A DNA stretch of 64,000 bases from Onthophagus taurus (lineage: Eukaryota > Arthropoda > Insecta > Coleoptera > Scarabaeidae): NCBI RefSeq assembly GCF_036711975.1, contig NC_091970.1:5587501-5651500 (forward strand), in the 5' to 3' direction. Below the pieces are notes generated by a model, which was not told the DNA's origin, made no database searches, and saw only the letters and a program-made list of their open reading frames with translations. The stretch's first letter is position 1, and each line of letters opens with the position of its first letter. A program made the translations under genes and the position numbers. Positions 1 to 12,935 of the stretch are shown here, piece after piece.

Positions 1-255
1 ATTCTAGTTCTAGGTCTTGTGTTAGTTCTAGTGATAGTGTAAGACTGAGTCACTGCCTCAGCAGCACACCTTCCTCGATTTCTAAACAATATGTTAATAT
101 TGAAAACTTACAACTATTGCTTCAAGTTCGACTGCCTCGGTTTCTAACTCTGAAGAACTGTTTAGTTCTAGGTCTAGTGTTAGTTCTAGTTTTAATTGTT
201 ATTCAGCGCTGACGTCACGAACGGGCCTTCGAGCTATACTAGTGTTCCCGAGATG
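1..255. repeat. dispersed CTAG-rich repeat, copy 1
   Basis: The stretch carries TTCTAGTTCTAGGTCT-type units and then a longer unit containing CACTGCCTCAG, CTGACGTCACGAACGGGCC and CTAGTGTTCCCGAGATG. The part from about 48 to 255 aligns by eye with 1819-2013, in the same order and orientation, so these are two copies of one dispersed element. The first 40 bases match the CTAG-rich field at 15 kb. No coding potential was recognised. Confidence 0.75.
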
Positions 256-1818
256 TAGCAGTCCTCTTAGATTCTCCCGTTCTTGGTATAAATATAAAGT
301 CACGTAGACTGAAAGCAATTTGTGTGCATTAAATAATATAAATAAGATTAGTAATAATTTTTTTAAATTTATTTTTGATGATTTATATTCTTTTACGTAA
401 TCGATTTCTAAAATTGGTCGAATTGATCTATAAGAAACAAGACACACCTACCTTAACCTAATTAAATAGAGAACAAAAAATTTTTTTATTAATAACAAAC
501 TTTATATATATATATTTAGGAATGTTTTCTCGAAGGAGAAATTTTCTTGTTTGGCCTTCTTGGCACGTGTTAAATTCCTTTTATGTTAGTCGCATTTATA
601 TCATTATTATATCATAGCATTTTGATAAAAAAATTTTTAACATTCAATCATTTAAAGCGAAATTATTTTTATACATACATATATATTTTTTTTGTTTCTA
701 ATTACTTAGTATTTTGCACAATCAAGTTTTGTTTGCGATATACTCGAACAAAACCGACCGAACTGTGACTTATAACATCCTGTTTTTATTGTAGCATCCC
801 AATTTATAACCTTTTTTCGTTCCACTTTTTTTTTTTATAGTTAAACAAAAAAAAACTCACATTTTCTTCATATACCTCTTCCTCGCAATCAAAGTGTAAG
901 ATTCCCTATGTCCAGTACTAAAATATTTCATTTTCATTTCTCAATTAAATAATCCATCAATTATTGCACTCAATCAAAAAGGAAATATTGCACTCAAACA
1001 TTTTTATCGTCACTCAAAATAATGTTTTAAAATTTTATTTATATCGGGAGGAAATTTTTACCGAGGAATTTATTAATTAACTTTAAATACACGTGCGATA
1101 AAACGCGAAATATAAAAACCGTCCGAGAATAACACATCAATCCGTGTGGTAATAATAACGTACGAAAGAGGAACGTTATGCTGCGCGCAAAGTTGCATTG
1201 GCGACTGACACAATAAAAGCCGGGCGGATTGCGACGAGCCTTGGAAAGCTCTCTTTTTAGTATATAGTAGATATAGCATTCCCCCACCATCGCCACTTTA
1301 CTCTCTGCTTGCCTGGATAATGCCCCAACCCGGATCCACCCCTTATTGAACGTTTTGTAGAGTAGTTCCGCAACAACAAAATGTTCTATGTGTTCTATAT
1401 GGTGTTGCAAGTAGGAAGATGCCGGGTGGGTAAATCATTAAATGGCGATGATTTATTATTTTTCAAAAAAAAAATTAAGATTAATTATGTTTATTTTAAA
1501 TCATTTTTAATAAATGAATAAGCATACTAAAAAAATTAGAAAGGTTGTTAATCGAATATTTTTTTTAGTACGCAAATTTGAATTTAAAAATTATTAAAAA
1601 TATTACCAAGACTTCTAATATACTAACCTCTGCATCATAAAATAAGCATATTTATAATATAATATAAAATATTATATTACCCCAGATTAAGAAATATCAA
1701 TTAAGAAATCATTAAATCAGATGCAAAGTTATGGACGAGTTTTGTTGGAGAGATATTCTATTTGGCTTCCAAGTAATGTATTTATATTAAAATAAACTTT
1801 ACTTTATTTTAAGCAGTA
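256..1818. other. non-coding stretch, nothing recognised
   Basis: AT-rich sequence with short open frames on both strands that show no family motif, no plausible splice sites and no codon bias. The longest (1039-1410, minus) looks random. No RNA gene or element boundary was seen. Confidence 0.6.
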
Positions 1819-2013
1819 GAGTCACTGCCTCAGTTTCTAAATAATATGTTATTACTGAAAACCTAGAACAATAGTCATGACAGTTCGGCTGCCTCGGTTT
1901 CTGAGTCTGAAGAACATTCTAGTTCTAGGTCTAATGTTAGTTCTACTTTTAATAGTTATTCAATGCTGACGTCACGAACGGGCCTTCGACCTATGCTAGT
2001 GTTCCCGGGATGT
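1819..2013. repeat. dispersed CTAG-rich repeat, copy 2
   Basis: This is the second copy of the element at 48-255. It has the same order of blocks: GAGTCACTGCCTCAG, GGCTGCCTCGGTTTC, CTAGTTCTAGGTCTAATG, CTGACGTCACGAACGGGCC and GTGTTCCCGGGATG. Scattered substitutions show the copies are not recent. Confidence 0.75.
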
Positions 2014-2215
2014 GTTCCCTTCTTTTTGGATTGGTATTATATTATTTATGTAGCTTCGCGCCTAAGCAACCTCAGCTTAATCAGGCAAACTCTTACAAAT
2101 TTCTTTTTTGCAATAATCAAGCGAAATCACAGATTTTGCACCTAGAGATTAAACGATGTCGCTTGTGGTCGAGGCGTAGCGACGATGTATTGATCGCTTT
2201 TGGGTTGGTGTGATG

Positions 2216-2360
2216 TTAACACTTTGACTGCCATGAGAAGTGTAACTTGATGCACGGCAAAATTTCCACAACAGCCACGAAAAGCACCAGTTGATGCTCA
2301 TGCCTATTTAATTTTAAAATGTTCCGGTCAGAATGGATAGAGTTTTAGTCAACGTGTTAA
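2216..2360. mobile_element. piggyBac-type MITE flanked by TTAA
   Basis: A 137-bp stretch lies between two TTAA tetranucleotides (2216-2219 and 2357-2360). Its ends are imperfect inverted repeats: CACTTTGACTG on the left and, read from the right, CACGTTGACTA. TTAA targets with CAC-type termini fit a non-autonomous piggyBac-like element. The left end also resembles the start of the piggyBac relic at 22.55 kb, which reads TTAACACGTTGGCTGCCATG. No coding capacity. Confidence 0.65.
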
Positions 2361-3876
2361 TTGTGGATCCTCAGGCACATCTCGGCTTAATCAAATAAAA
2401 TCTTACAAACTCTATTTTGAATTCTTGGCTAGAATTAGCCGAATGGGTTATGCCAAGATCGCGAGTAACCTTTTAAAAGATAGGCTTTCGATCACAGTGC
2501 TGCAATATATAGACCAGTGTTGGGTTGATATGAATTCTTAATCACAAACAACACAGGCATAATCAAATGAAGTCACTGATTCACCATACCAAGATTACCT
2601 GAGGTCGCTTGTATGCAGATATAATTCCTTATAACGCTGAACACAAGAAAGATTTTTTATTTAAAATAAGTAATCCGCTTAATTGGGAGACTTAACCCTG
2701 ACATTCGCTTATTAGGGACAATTAAATATTTTTTTACTGATTTTTAACGATTTCATTTTAATCTAAATATAAGATGATTCATGTTCATATTGTTTACACG
2801 CTTTAGAAGATTTCTGGGTTATTTCAAAACCGGCTTCTTCCATTGAACCGTCCGGCGATTTTACAATTTGCTTACGATTATTTTTTTAATTGCATTAGAG
2901 AGTCACTTCTAACAAACCAAAACATATGGTTAATGTAAACTGACTGTAATAAACGTGGAACGACTTATTATTTATTATACGCGGCCTATTGCAAAATCTA
3001 GGTAAACAGTAATTTAATTTTTTTTTTCATTATAATCAATGTATCAAGATACTGATAGAAAGTTTAAAAAGTTTTCTCGTTTTTTCAGGTCGATTTTCAC
3101 TTTGTTATAAATTGCTTTTTTGAAATATTTCTCGTTGACATTACAAATTCTTTTTGTTAAGTAAATAAATAAACTTGAAGGAAACATTTAGTTACGTAGT
3201 CTAATCTCTGACAAATCGCTTAAAAGCTTGTGGGTTATATAATTCGCGGTAAATAGAAACAATAGGGAGTAAAACGTTTATAATCTGAAGTTGGGATCGC
3301 GATAGATTTGAAAGATTATGAAGTCGGCCTTTCTCGTCGTTGGGTTGTGTATCGTGGTCGTAGGTTTTCTCCTACGCCGGAATGAAATATACATATTACA
3401 AGACTAAAGTGTTTAATAATAAATTTTCTTTAACGGTCTGACTAAATAAGCAGAACTGACCTTGGTTACTGTTTAAAAATGTTTAATTCAATAAATAAAA
3501 TTGCAATTTAGGTATATTTTGCAAGGTTAAAGTTATCTTTTTGGCGCCAGACGACGATTTGCTAATTATAAAATAATTATTGTCGTCTAACAAGTTAATA
3601 ATCACCACTTTTATTTGAAACGTTTTATTAAAGAATTGATACACACGGAAATTAGTAAATATTGTAGCTTGAAATGGAGCGGTGGCAATAAAAGAGTGCC
3701 CTAAGACAGCTGGGGCATTTTTTTCTTCGTAAAAATTACTTAGGGTGCTTATGGGTCCCCTTCTCAAAGAAGGTAAAGCTTAAGTGGTACAGGAACAAGG
3801 TGGGCACGTGTCACGGTCGATGTGTTAAAATTAACAAGAAAGGAATGTCTTTCTTTTCCGTTTAATTTTTATTATA
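2361..3876. other. non-coding stretch, diverged repeat remnants
   Basis: Around 2380-2560 there is a diverged match to 2100-2215; both contain a CTTAATCA block and a GTTGGGTTG-like block. Apart from that nothing recognisable was seen. The open frame at 3483-3767 (minus) has no family features. Confidence 0.5.
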
Positions 3877-4374
3877 CAGTGTTCGCTAAAAAGTATTTTT
3901 CTTTATTTCAGTTGTACCCACGTTTCTGAAATTTTTAATAGACCACAAAATCGCTGTTTTAAATCGACTTTATTTGATGAAAATGTAGATCAATTAAGTT
4001 AAGAGACCACTTCCAGCCACGGCTTAATGATTAATATTATATCAAGCTGAAACTTGTTATCATAGAAGCCGAGGCAGGTGCACTTTTATTCGGAAAACAA
4101 GCAGTAAAGCTTAAGTTTTACAATGATACATTATATGGAACCGAGGCAGCTAAGCTGCCGAGGTAATAGATTGTAAGTACATTCAAAAAACATTAAAACT
4201 GTTATTGTAGTCAACCTTGTTATATAATAGCCGAAGCAGCTGTGCTGCTGAGGCAATTAGTTTAATAATAAACAGCAAACGATCGGAAGTGGTGATCATC
4301 TCCTATTAATTTCAGAAACGTAGAAACGTTGGAACCTAAAAAAGACAGCGTTGCTAACTTTTTGTCGCGCACTG
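3877..4374. mobile_element. Tc1/mariner-type MITE (CAGTG ends, TA target)
   Basis: The 498-bp element is bounded by TA dinucleotides (3875-3876 and 4375-4376). The left end is CAGTGTTCGCTAAAAAGT. The right end, read on the other strand, is CAGTGCGCGACAAAAAGT, matching 14 of 18 bases. The inverted similarity continues inward through an ACGTTTCTGAAATT block at both ends. The interior has several GGCAGC/GCTGCC mini-hairpins and no coding frame. It is probably mobilised in trans by a Tc1/mariner-superfamily transposase. Confidence 0.75.
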
Positions 4375-4391
4375 TATATTCGTTTATTATA

Positions 4392-5228
4392 CAGTGTGTC
4401 CCCGGATAGGTGAAACTACTCTTATAAAATGTAATTTTTTTTCGATATTAATTGTCATCTTTTGGGGTTCAGCCCTGCTTGGTTAAAGACTAATTTTGAA
4501 CATATTTGCAAATTTTAAAAGACAAGTGTCTGTTGACACTGAAGCGAAAACTTCTTGTGCATTAGGTAAAGTGCCTTTTCTCTTTACAGTATGGTAAAAT
4601 GTTACTAAGAAATTTTATTCAGAATGAAAAGTTAGGGCCATATGCAAATTTTCGGAATCATCGGCCTAATTTGATAAAACCCATTTTTGGTTATTTTCGT
4701 CAATAGTAAAACAAAAAAATAGTAAACTTTTGATTAAACGCCAACAAGTTGCCACATTTATCGGTTTTTCCTCGATTCCATAACACTGAATCACGTAAAC
4801 TTTTTCCTCTAATGTTAACATTCTATTAAAAAAACACTTTAAATTTACTAAATTACAGTTTGACAGATTACTAGTGACAGGAAAGCAATTTTGTTTTATC
4901 CATGGCAGTCTTTGTTAGAAATAAAATTGTTTGATATGGATATTGTCAAAGTAGGCCGATCAATCCGAAAATTTGCATATGGCCATAGTTTTTGATTCTG
5001 AACAAAACTTCTTAGTAACACTTTCACGTACTGTAAACAGAAAAGATACTTTACCTGCCACAAAAAGAGTTTTTCTTTCACTGTCAAGGCTCACTTGTGT
5101 TTAAAAAATTCAAAATATGTTTAAAATTAGTCTTTAATCAAGCAGGGCTAAACCCCAAAAAATGACAATTAATATCGAAAAAAATTTACCTTTTATAAGA
5201 GTCGTTTCACCTATCCGGGGACACACTG
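4392..5228. mobile_element. long-inverted-repeat Tc1/mariner-type element
   Basis: The 837-bp foldback element sits between TA dinucleotides (4390-4391 and 5229-5230). Its ends are CAGTGTGTCCCCGGATAGG and the exact complement of that. The two arms are inverted copies of each other for roughly 280 bp each (about 4392-4670 and 4945-5228), with mismatches and small indels, around a central spacer of about 275 bp. The open frame at 4896-5087 is only the reading of one arm. No transposase was found. It lies 17 bp from the preceding MITE. Confidence 0.85.
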
Positions 5229-7003
5229 TATAGTTTTTTTTTATTTCTATTGTTTATTTTGATTTTTGATGGATTAGCGTGTCGATTTTGATTCAACCAA
5301 AATATAAAATAGGGAAAAAGAACAATGATTGTCATAGGGAGCGACAAAGTCTTTGAGCAACCCCTCAACTTGTCAACGAACGAAAAGAACTCTTTGACGT
5401 ATGCAAATTTTGTTCGGGTTTCCGTCGACACGAGGAGAGAGGACGACAACCTTTTATAGTTGAAAAGATGGTTGTAGCCATCTTTTTGTAACAACCCAAA
5501 CAAACAAAAATTGTTAATTAAAATAATCAAGTTCCTCAACGGTTCTATTTAATTCTCTTCATTATTTTAATTTGTATTCACCCTTTTATTCACTTCATTC
5601 ACTTTATGCTTTATTTAAACTTAAAAGAATCAAATTCCAATGTAATCATCTCAAATTTTCACGTTAGAACGAATCTGAATCGAAAATCGGTAACCCAAAT
5701 CCAACCCCCTGCAAATAACCTTTCCAGGGGTGACGATCGACACCGCGTTTAATTAAGATTAAGCCAAAACGTCACCCTCCTTCATATACCACCGTCTCTC
5801 CCTTCTTCATATTCAACGTACATTGTTATTTAAATTTAACACGCGAGAATTTTGGGTGGGGAAAATAATTCGAAGGGGGCGCGTGATTAAATACGTGTAA
5901 TCCCGCGCAAAAAAAGTGTCCCCATTGATCGATTTGACGTTGATGGAATGCCACCGTTACAAAGAAAAGCGAAAAAATTATTCGTATTATCATACCTTTG
6001 AGGTTAATTTGATTGATGAGATTTACAAAAATTGCGAAAATAACAATAATTTTTAATCTTCTTATTAATTAAGAAGTAAGAAACAACTTTCTTGGACGTA
6101 CTCACAACTCGTTAAGACATTATAGAAGAAACTGAAAAACCTGCTAATAAAACGCGCCATATGCCAGAAATGGTAATTGCAAAACCGATTACAAACTCTA
6201 ACAACCAATTGGTGAGTTGAGTTGAGCGGCAGTCTTGCAGCTGTTAAAGAACTCGAACCATGCGAGATATTGCAGTAGACCCAGAAACATACTAATCCAC
6301 TTCGAACCATAATTTCGAATTCATAAATCACCCCATATCCTTTATAACACAAACGAATTCACAAAAAAACGTACCAAAAATATTTAAATAAACCAAATTT
6401 AATAATAAAACTAAATAAATCCTAATTGAATAACAATAAAGTTGTACGTGACTCAAACGTTGAGACCTTGAATCAGAAAAGCCGAACGGGTGTGTTTTCT
6501 GTATGTGTGAAACGAAAACCATAAGGTCCCCATATGGTGGTTGTTGTTGTCTCCGTAAGAACGCTGTGTATGTAGAAAGAGGGGACAAAAAAAAATTTAT
6601 CGATACAGATGCGAAGTCTGCTAAGTGAAGCAGATTGGGAGCAGATTTCGCGGTCTGCGTCGCCGAATTTAGTCAATCGAAATAAATGTTAAAAGGGCGC
6701 TTAATATAGAAATGACCCCAACTTACTTAAAAATAAACAAATCGATAGTAACATCCCTTTCATGTTAAAATTCTTATCCAAAAGGTCAATTAAATTATTA
6801 AAATTTAATTACGAAATTGCAGGATCAGCTCTACTGAAATAGAACTGAAATAGTTAAATTATTTAAGGCGGAAGTTGGAGAAACTTGTGAGGTTGTAACT
6901 GAATTTAGTTGAGATGTAACAAGAATTGATTCGGAAACAAAATTTTCTGTTTATAGTCAGTGGGGGTGTATTCGTATGAAGTTGAGCTTTAGTAATATAT
7001 ATA
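5229..7003. other. non-coding stretch, nothing recognised
   Basis: Short open frames (5207-5539, 6065-6352, 6328-6588, minus) overlap each other in different frames and carry no recognisable motif. No splice-flanked exon, RNA gene or element end was seen. Confidence 0.5.
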
Positions 7004-7110
7004 CAGTGTTAATTAATCATCAGCGATTTGCATATTGCAATACCAATATAGTGATATTGGTTGCATATTTGCAATGATGACGTCGGGTACGATAATTAAT
7101 TAACGCACTG
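7004..7110. mobile_element. 107-bp palindromic MITE (CAGTG ends, TA target)
   Basis: The ends are CAGTGTTAATTAAT on the left and, on the opposite strand, CAGTGCGTTAATTAATTA on the right. TA flanks both sides (7002-7003 and 7111-7112). The interior has a second palindromic core (TGCAATACCAATATAG then CTATATTGG-like complement), so the element can fold on itself. It shares CAGTG termini and the TA target with the two elements at 3.9-5.2 kb. Confidence 0.7.
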
Positions 7111-10100
7111 TATTATATTAGAATGATATTTATAAGTGTTTGCAATGTTGAATGATATCTATCACTTTTACAATAAGCAAACATATATAGATTAGGGTTA
7201 AACATCAATAGAAATTATATTGCAACTCTCGGTTTATAAAAATATTAATTTAAAACCAAATTAATTCGCATATCATATTTAATAGCATCCAAATCTTAAA
7301 GAAAAATAAAAAATAAGCAACAAAAAACTTTAAGAAATGCAACCAAACTTACACAACTCAAAAAACTATAAAATCAACTTTTTATATCTTAGAAATATGC
7401 AACCAACCTAACTCAACTTGCTTTTTTTCTTACACAAAACTTTATTATGTATGCAACCAACATTACGTTTTTTTTTAAATTCAATTTTTTTTTGAAATTT
7501 TTGATTCAATAGAATCAGAAAAGAGGATTTTTCCGCACAATTAACCACTACACTAAACTCCGAAATCTCAATTCATTTCATCCGGGGCATAGGTGAACTC
7601 AAAATCCCCATCGACCCCTTATCCTCATCAAATAAAACCCTCCGTAATCCCATCGACACGATTTTATTACCCGGAGGGTCGGTGGGCCTTTAAAATTCTT
7701 TACACGTGGTGTTCAACGATCAGATAGGATTCGGACTCGATTGTGTCAATTGTAACGAGGCGTTGTTTATGGGCGTACATTTTTTTTCAGCATGCGTCAA
7801 TGTGTACTTCCCCCTCAATGCCATTTCCGCAACGATTGTTCTCTTAGAGTACCTTGTTTTTACTATTTCTAGTTCTAGTTCGGTTCTATAAACTCTCTCG
7901 TTGGAGTTCAACCGAATTTTTTTTAACGCTCACCCTTTTTTATTTAATTTTTTTGTATTTGTTTCGTTCAGTTCAATCTGGTTCTTTTAAAAATAGTGCT
8001 CGTTGTGGTATTTTAAGTGAACTACTGAAAGACTCTCTCACAACACTCGTGTGAGACACTTTGTAAGCGTTGAGTTGTTGAGTTAATTGACATTTTTTAT
8101 AACAAGATAAGAAATTTAAAAAAAAATAAAAATTTTAAGAAAGAAGAGATGTTTAAAAATTCAATATTCAGCCTTCGCCCCCCGGGCTAATAACGTCCGC
8201 GAGGTCAACGCCATCTCGAGCGCGCCTTTTTAAATTATATAACGTTTTTGACGTCTACGAAACCCCACTATGTACATTTTTTTTGTATCACTCTGTATAC
8301 ATAATTATCAAAAAATTTTTTCATCCCGGATTTTAACGATTCTTTTGTGTACGTTTTATCCCAGGAAACGATTTGTTTTCAAACTTGTAACAACATCTCA
8401 TCTCTTTCCTTCCCCTCTAACACTTCTGTTTTTCGTCCGTTTGTTTTTTCGTTTACAATCGATCTTAAACCCAACAACAAACAACGGAAACGTAAAGTTT
8501 TAATAGGAGATTATTTCGATCGCTCATTTAAGCCCAAGATTTATTAACATTTTATTTATACGGGATGCTGTTAAATTAATTAACGATGATCATTATTCGA
8601 TTTTCACTCTCGTTTGGCGGTTGGCATTTTAGTTACGTGACGGTTCAATCGTAAAAGAAACTATAACAATTAGCTCGATTGTCCGACCCGGTTTTCCATT
8701 GGCATTCTTTAAAAGCTTTGCTGCTGCTGCTGCTGCGGCTGCTGCTGAACGATTATGTAAACCGTTAATGGTCGTGATGCAATGCGTCTACGTCTCTAGA
8801 AGATCTCTCAAAGAGAAATAGAAACGAATACAAAAAAACAACAAAAAATTTTAGACTTCTAAGTTTTTTTAACAAAGATTTAAAAAAATTGTTTTTAGTA
8901 AATTATTTCGTAAATTCTGCACAGTACTGCACTGCTTTTTTTCCTTGCAAGAGAACAATAGTAATTGTTTCGCAACGTTATTGTCGCGGAGCTTTGTTGA
9001 CTCTTACGACATTCATTCCCTCTTTCGAGTCAACCTTAATAGGAGTACATATTATTTTGTTTTAACTGTGTACTTACTTACTTATTTATCGAGGCATAAA
9101 GTAATAAAAAAATTAAATAAGTTATACAGGTGGCTACAAAGTTTTCCGTCTTTTATGATACAATAACAATTACTACAGAAAGGTCGCTTGCGGCCGAGGC
9201 GCTACAATTGAAACCGTCAATAATAAACGCTGTTTAATAATTTCTTGCAAATAATTAGCTATTGCTGAAAAAGTCGCTTTAACACTCAAAATACAACCAA
9301 TAAAGCTTATTTTTCAAAACGGTTATATCATTTAGGAAGCAAGGTATCTGATTCGCTGATTTAAGCTCTGTCGTTATATCTTATCGGATTTTTTTCATTG
9401 CAGATTGACATTCTGCAAATAGCAGATTCCACTGCGTTCTTCCCCTGTTATCTTTTTCATCTACAACGACTCGAATTTCTTAACCAGTTCATCACTATTC
9501 CTTTGAAATTAGCGTTTCGCCTTTCCCATGGCTATTCTGTTTATTTTATCTTGGTCTTCTCTGATCGTAGATTTGGAAAGTGTGAGGTGGAGTCACTTAT
9601 TTGTTGCAAATCTTTGAAGGTCTTGTGATCTTGGAAGATCGTAATAATTAAGATCCTACGGGCAGAAGCAGAATCAATGAGGTGCTTCGTCTTGAAGAAT
9701 ATTGGCGTTATTCTTCCCTCTGCATCTTCCTAGGAATACCAGGCTCCTTAATAGCTTGCGCTGTCTGATCCGTAAGTTGTCAAAATTAGAAGAGACAGAC
9801 TACGAAACCTGACATGGAGTAGAACAGCCGAAATAGTGGAGGAAACTTAAAAAATGTTGGATAGAATAGAAAAACGTTAAAAAAATAGAAATTAACGATT
9901 CCAGAAATAATCCCTTTTTAATTTGGCATGACTTCAAAGTCACTTTCTAAACGATTCGTATCCCGCTTATTTTAAGATCTAAAATTAACTCGCGACTATT
10001 AAAATTGTTACGTTAGGCTCGGTCGGTTTACGCCAATTAATTTCGTTTGTTATAAATAAGGATGTTTCATAAAAACAAATTAAAAACATCCTTTCAATTC

Positions 10101-12734
10101 CTTTAACCACATTTTTTTCGCATTTTGATTTATATATTTATTTTTTTAATTTATAATTTATGTCTCGAACGAAATTCCAAAGTGTTTAAGACCTAGTGAC
10201 CTCAACTAAACAAAGCCATCAAGCAACAGCGCCACGATTACCAATTAATGTCCCCATACAAATAGGAAACTTAACGCGTTTTAACACATTTCTTTCTTTT
10301 CCGTGAAATTCTTTTGGTGAAACAAACTTTCTGAAAATTCTGAGAAAATTTGCAACAAAATAATTTTTCTTTTTTGTTGTAATTTACCGGTTTGAAAATC
10401 GATTTTAAATCCATCACACGCATTATTTATGTGCGGCGATAAAGTTTACGTCCCCTTTAAAACGTAAATTATACCCCCCTTTAGCTATTCCGAGGCATGA
10501 AGGTATTTTAAAAAATTAAGCTGCACAAAATATTAACTTTCTATTAATTACCGATTAAGATAATTAAATCGGAGAAATTATATTAAAAAAAAAGAAAAGG
10601 AAACGTTATAAAACATTTTTAATCGAATTATTACGTTAATTGAAAGTTTTATAAAATTCCTTTTAAATTAGTGCTTTAATTAACAACTAGTTCTGGTTTT
10701 TAACTTTTAAAATTGTTTAAAATGATACGAAAAAAGATAATAATTAACTTATCTTTAACTTTTTAATAACAGTACGATGATAACAAGATCCCATTCATTC
10801 ATCGACATCAAAATCGTTTCTATTACAAAACACAACAAGCGTAACCCCATTAAAAAATGTAAATATCGAAATAAAATTAAAAATACCCTGTATTCTCGTT
10901 GTTAACCAACTGCTCCAACATTTGTATCTTCAACATTTTCACTAAAATAATTATTTTATTTAAACATCACATAAAAAGTTGTTAGTGAAAACTCATCGCG
11001 CCATCACACACCACAATTAAATTTTATTAAATCATGTTTAATTAGAAATGAATGTTTAACTATGTATTTGAATAACAAAATAGTATTCCTTTTCGAGTTT
11101 AAATGGAAAACCACAAAGAAATCGCGATGCACGTGTACGTCGACCGCCTACGATCCACTGTGTTTCGTTTCGTTTCGTTCGTTCTGAGTTTGTCTCCTGG
11201 CATGCGACGGCGTGCGCCTCTATAGAAAGCGACGCGCATTACTAACGACCGCGAAACGTTTCCTCTTTATCGCACTCCTTCGAAACACGGAGAAAGTTGA
11301 AGAAGGATGGTGAGATTCGGTGGCGTAAAAACTTAAAAAATTTATTGGTGTGTATAAAGGGAACAACAAGTGCTTTTTTTTGTGGACAACAAGACATGGT
11401 AGCATTTCTTTAGTTTTTTCATAACAAAGAATTAATAAAAAAATATTACTAAACTGGATTAGAAATAAATAGAAAAGTTATGTACAAAAATATAGCCCTT
11501 AACGGGCCGAAATTGTTTGTGGCTAAAGTACTGCGATATTATGACTGCTAAGTATGTTGCAGATTTGATACACTCAAAAACGAGGAACTTTACTTGTTTG
11601 GTATATTGAATAAAGGAGATTTGTTCCATGAACAAAGAAATGATAATATTCCAATTGAATCAAATTCTGATCACTATCAAAATCCAAAATTCCATATAAT
11701 TGCAAATGTTGCCATAAACCAAATGTAAATGATTAACTTGCGTCTAGCGATTAGGACATCGCAACGATTATTCAAATCCATTAACAGATCCGATGTGGTC
11801 AAATCAGGTTTCTTTGGCAATAACCCCACCTAACCAAACACGCCGAAACATAAAAGCAAACGAAACACCGAAAGACTACCATTTGCAATATCATCGCAAA
11901 CATTTCAGGAAATGCAGGAGAAGGAGAGAGTACTATAGATAGAAATAAAATGACAAAAAGAAGACCAAAAAAGAAAGTTTAATGAGAAAATGAAGACAAC
12001 AATCGCAAAAATCTGATCTATACACCTCCTTGATACTTATTATACTTAACAGGCCGAGATGATTTGTAGATGAGGCCCTATAATTTTCAAGCAGGGGTTG
12101 CATGCGGCCGAGGAAGTACTACTAATTAATATTTGGTACGATTGCAAACGAAAATGATCTATACAGCACCATGATACTGGTTATGCTCAAGGGGCAGAAT
12201 GGTTTGCAGCTGACGATCTACAATTCGTTTGCGTGTAATTATCTTTCATTGTCACTTTCAGTATAAAATGTATAAAATACAACGATACATAATATATAAT
12301 AATATAGATATTTCAGCACATGATCAGGTGCCCCAAAATTCCCTACATAATCTACACAACTTTTTCTTCCCCCTACTCAATATTTATATGGCCTCTCTTC
12401 ATTTGCGCATCTAAATCGCAACTCCAACCCAACCTCAGAATTTTCTCCATCATTAAAACTTTATACTTATTATTGTATCCCACTTATACACGGCGTTCTC
12501 GTTTTTCCACATCTCTATCTCTACATTTCAATTTCCTCCTTCTTTGTATTTCCACTCTGTTAAGTACCCTACTCTGATATAATATTTCTTTCTTTCTTGT
12601 TGGCCATGCTTCTCCACACCAGTCCTAACCTATCTCCAACACTCATAAAATCTTAAAGTCTCATTTCAACTCTACTCATATCGCCTTTCTACTTACTTCT
12701 ACTCTCATCTTCTCCAGCTTCAACTCATCTCTCA
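7111..12734. other. non-coding stretch with minor repeats
   Basis: No gene was recognised. A CTG-type trinucleotide run lies at 8720-8747. A duplicated block occurs around 12000-12240, with GATCTATACA, TGATACT and GGCCGAG blocks twice. A related GCGGCCGAGGCGCTAC block is at about 9190. Open frames at 8270-8547, 9398-9628 and 12229-12577 lack family motifs. Confidence 0.5.
8720..8747. repeat. CTG trinucleotide microsatellite
   Basis: Eight or nine CTG/CGG-type triplets in a row with one interruption (CTGCGG). No surrounding exon was found, so it is treated as a simple repeat rather than a homopolymeric amino-acid tract. Confidence 0.8.
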
Positions 12735-12935
12735 CTATATATGCTTAATCTCCTCCACCATCTTGTGTTCTTTGCAACACCATATTTCCGATCCATACAT
12801 TATCACACCCTTCACCAATCCATCAAAGATTACTTCTTTAAATATTCTTTCCCTCCAGCTTCATATCTGCCCTAATAATCTGCTTGCTTTTCTAATTCTC
12901 TGGTCATTATTCGCTCGAAAAGTAAAATCCAGGCA
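12735..12935 (-). pseudogene. non-LTR retrotransposon (LINE) reverse transcriptase relic
   Basis: The minus strand reads through a segment with RIFKEVIFDGLVKGVIMYGS followed by EIWCCKE, then a stop near 12735. The MYGSEIW string resembles the region just after the reverse-transcriptase catalytic core of non-LTR elements, usually written LLYGSEtW. A second frame just upstream reads RIRKASRLLGQI, also typical of these elements, so a frameshift separates them. Only the C-terminal part remains, with stops and shifts. The clade cannot be told from this much. Confidence 0.55.
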
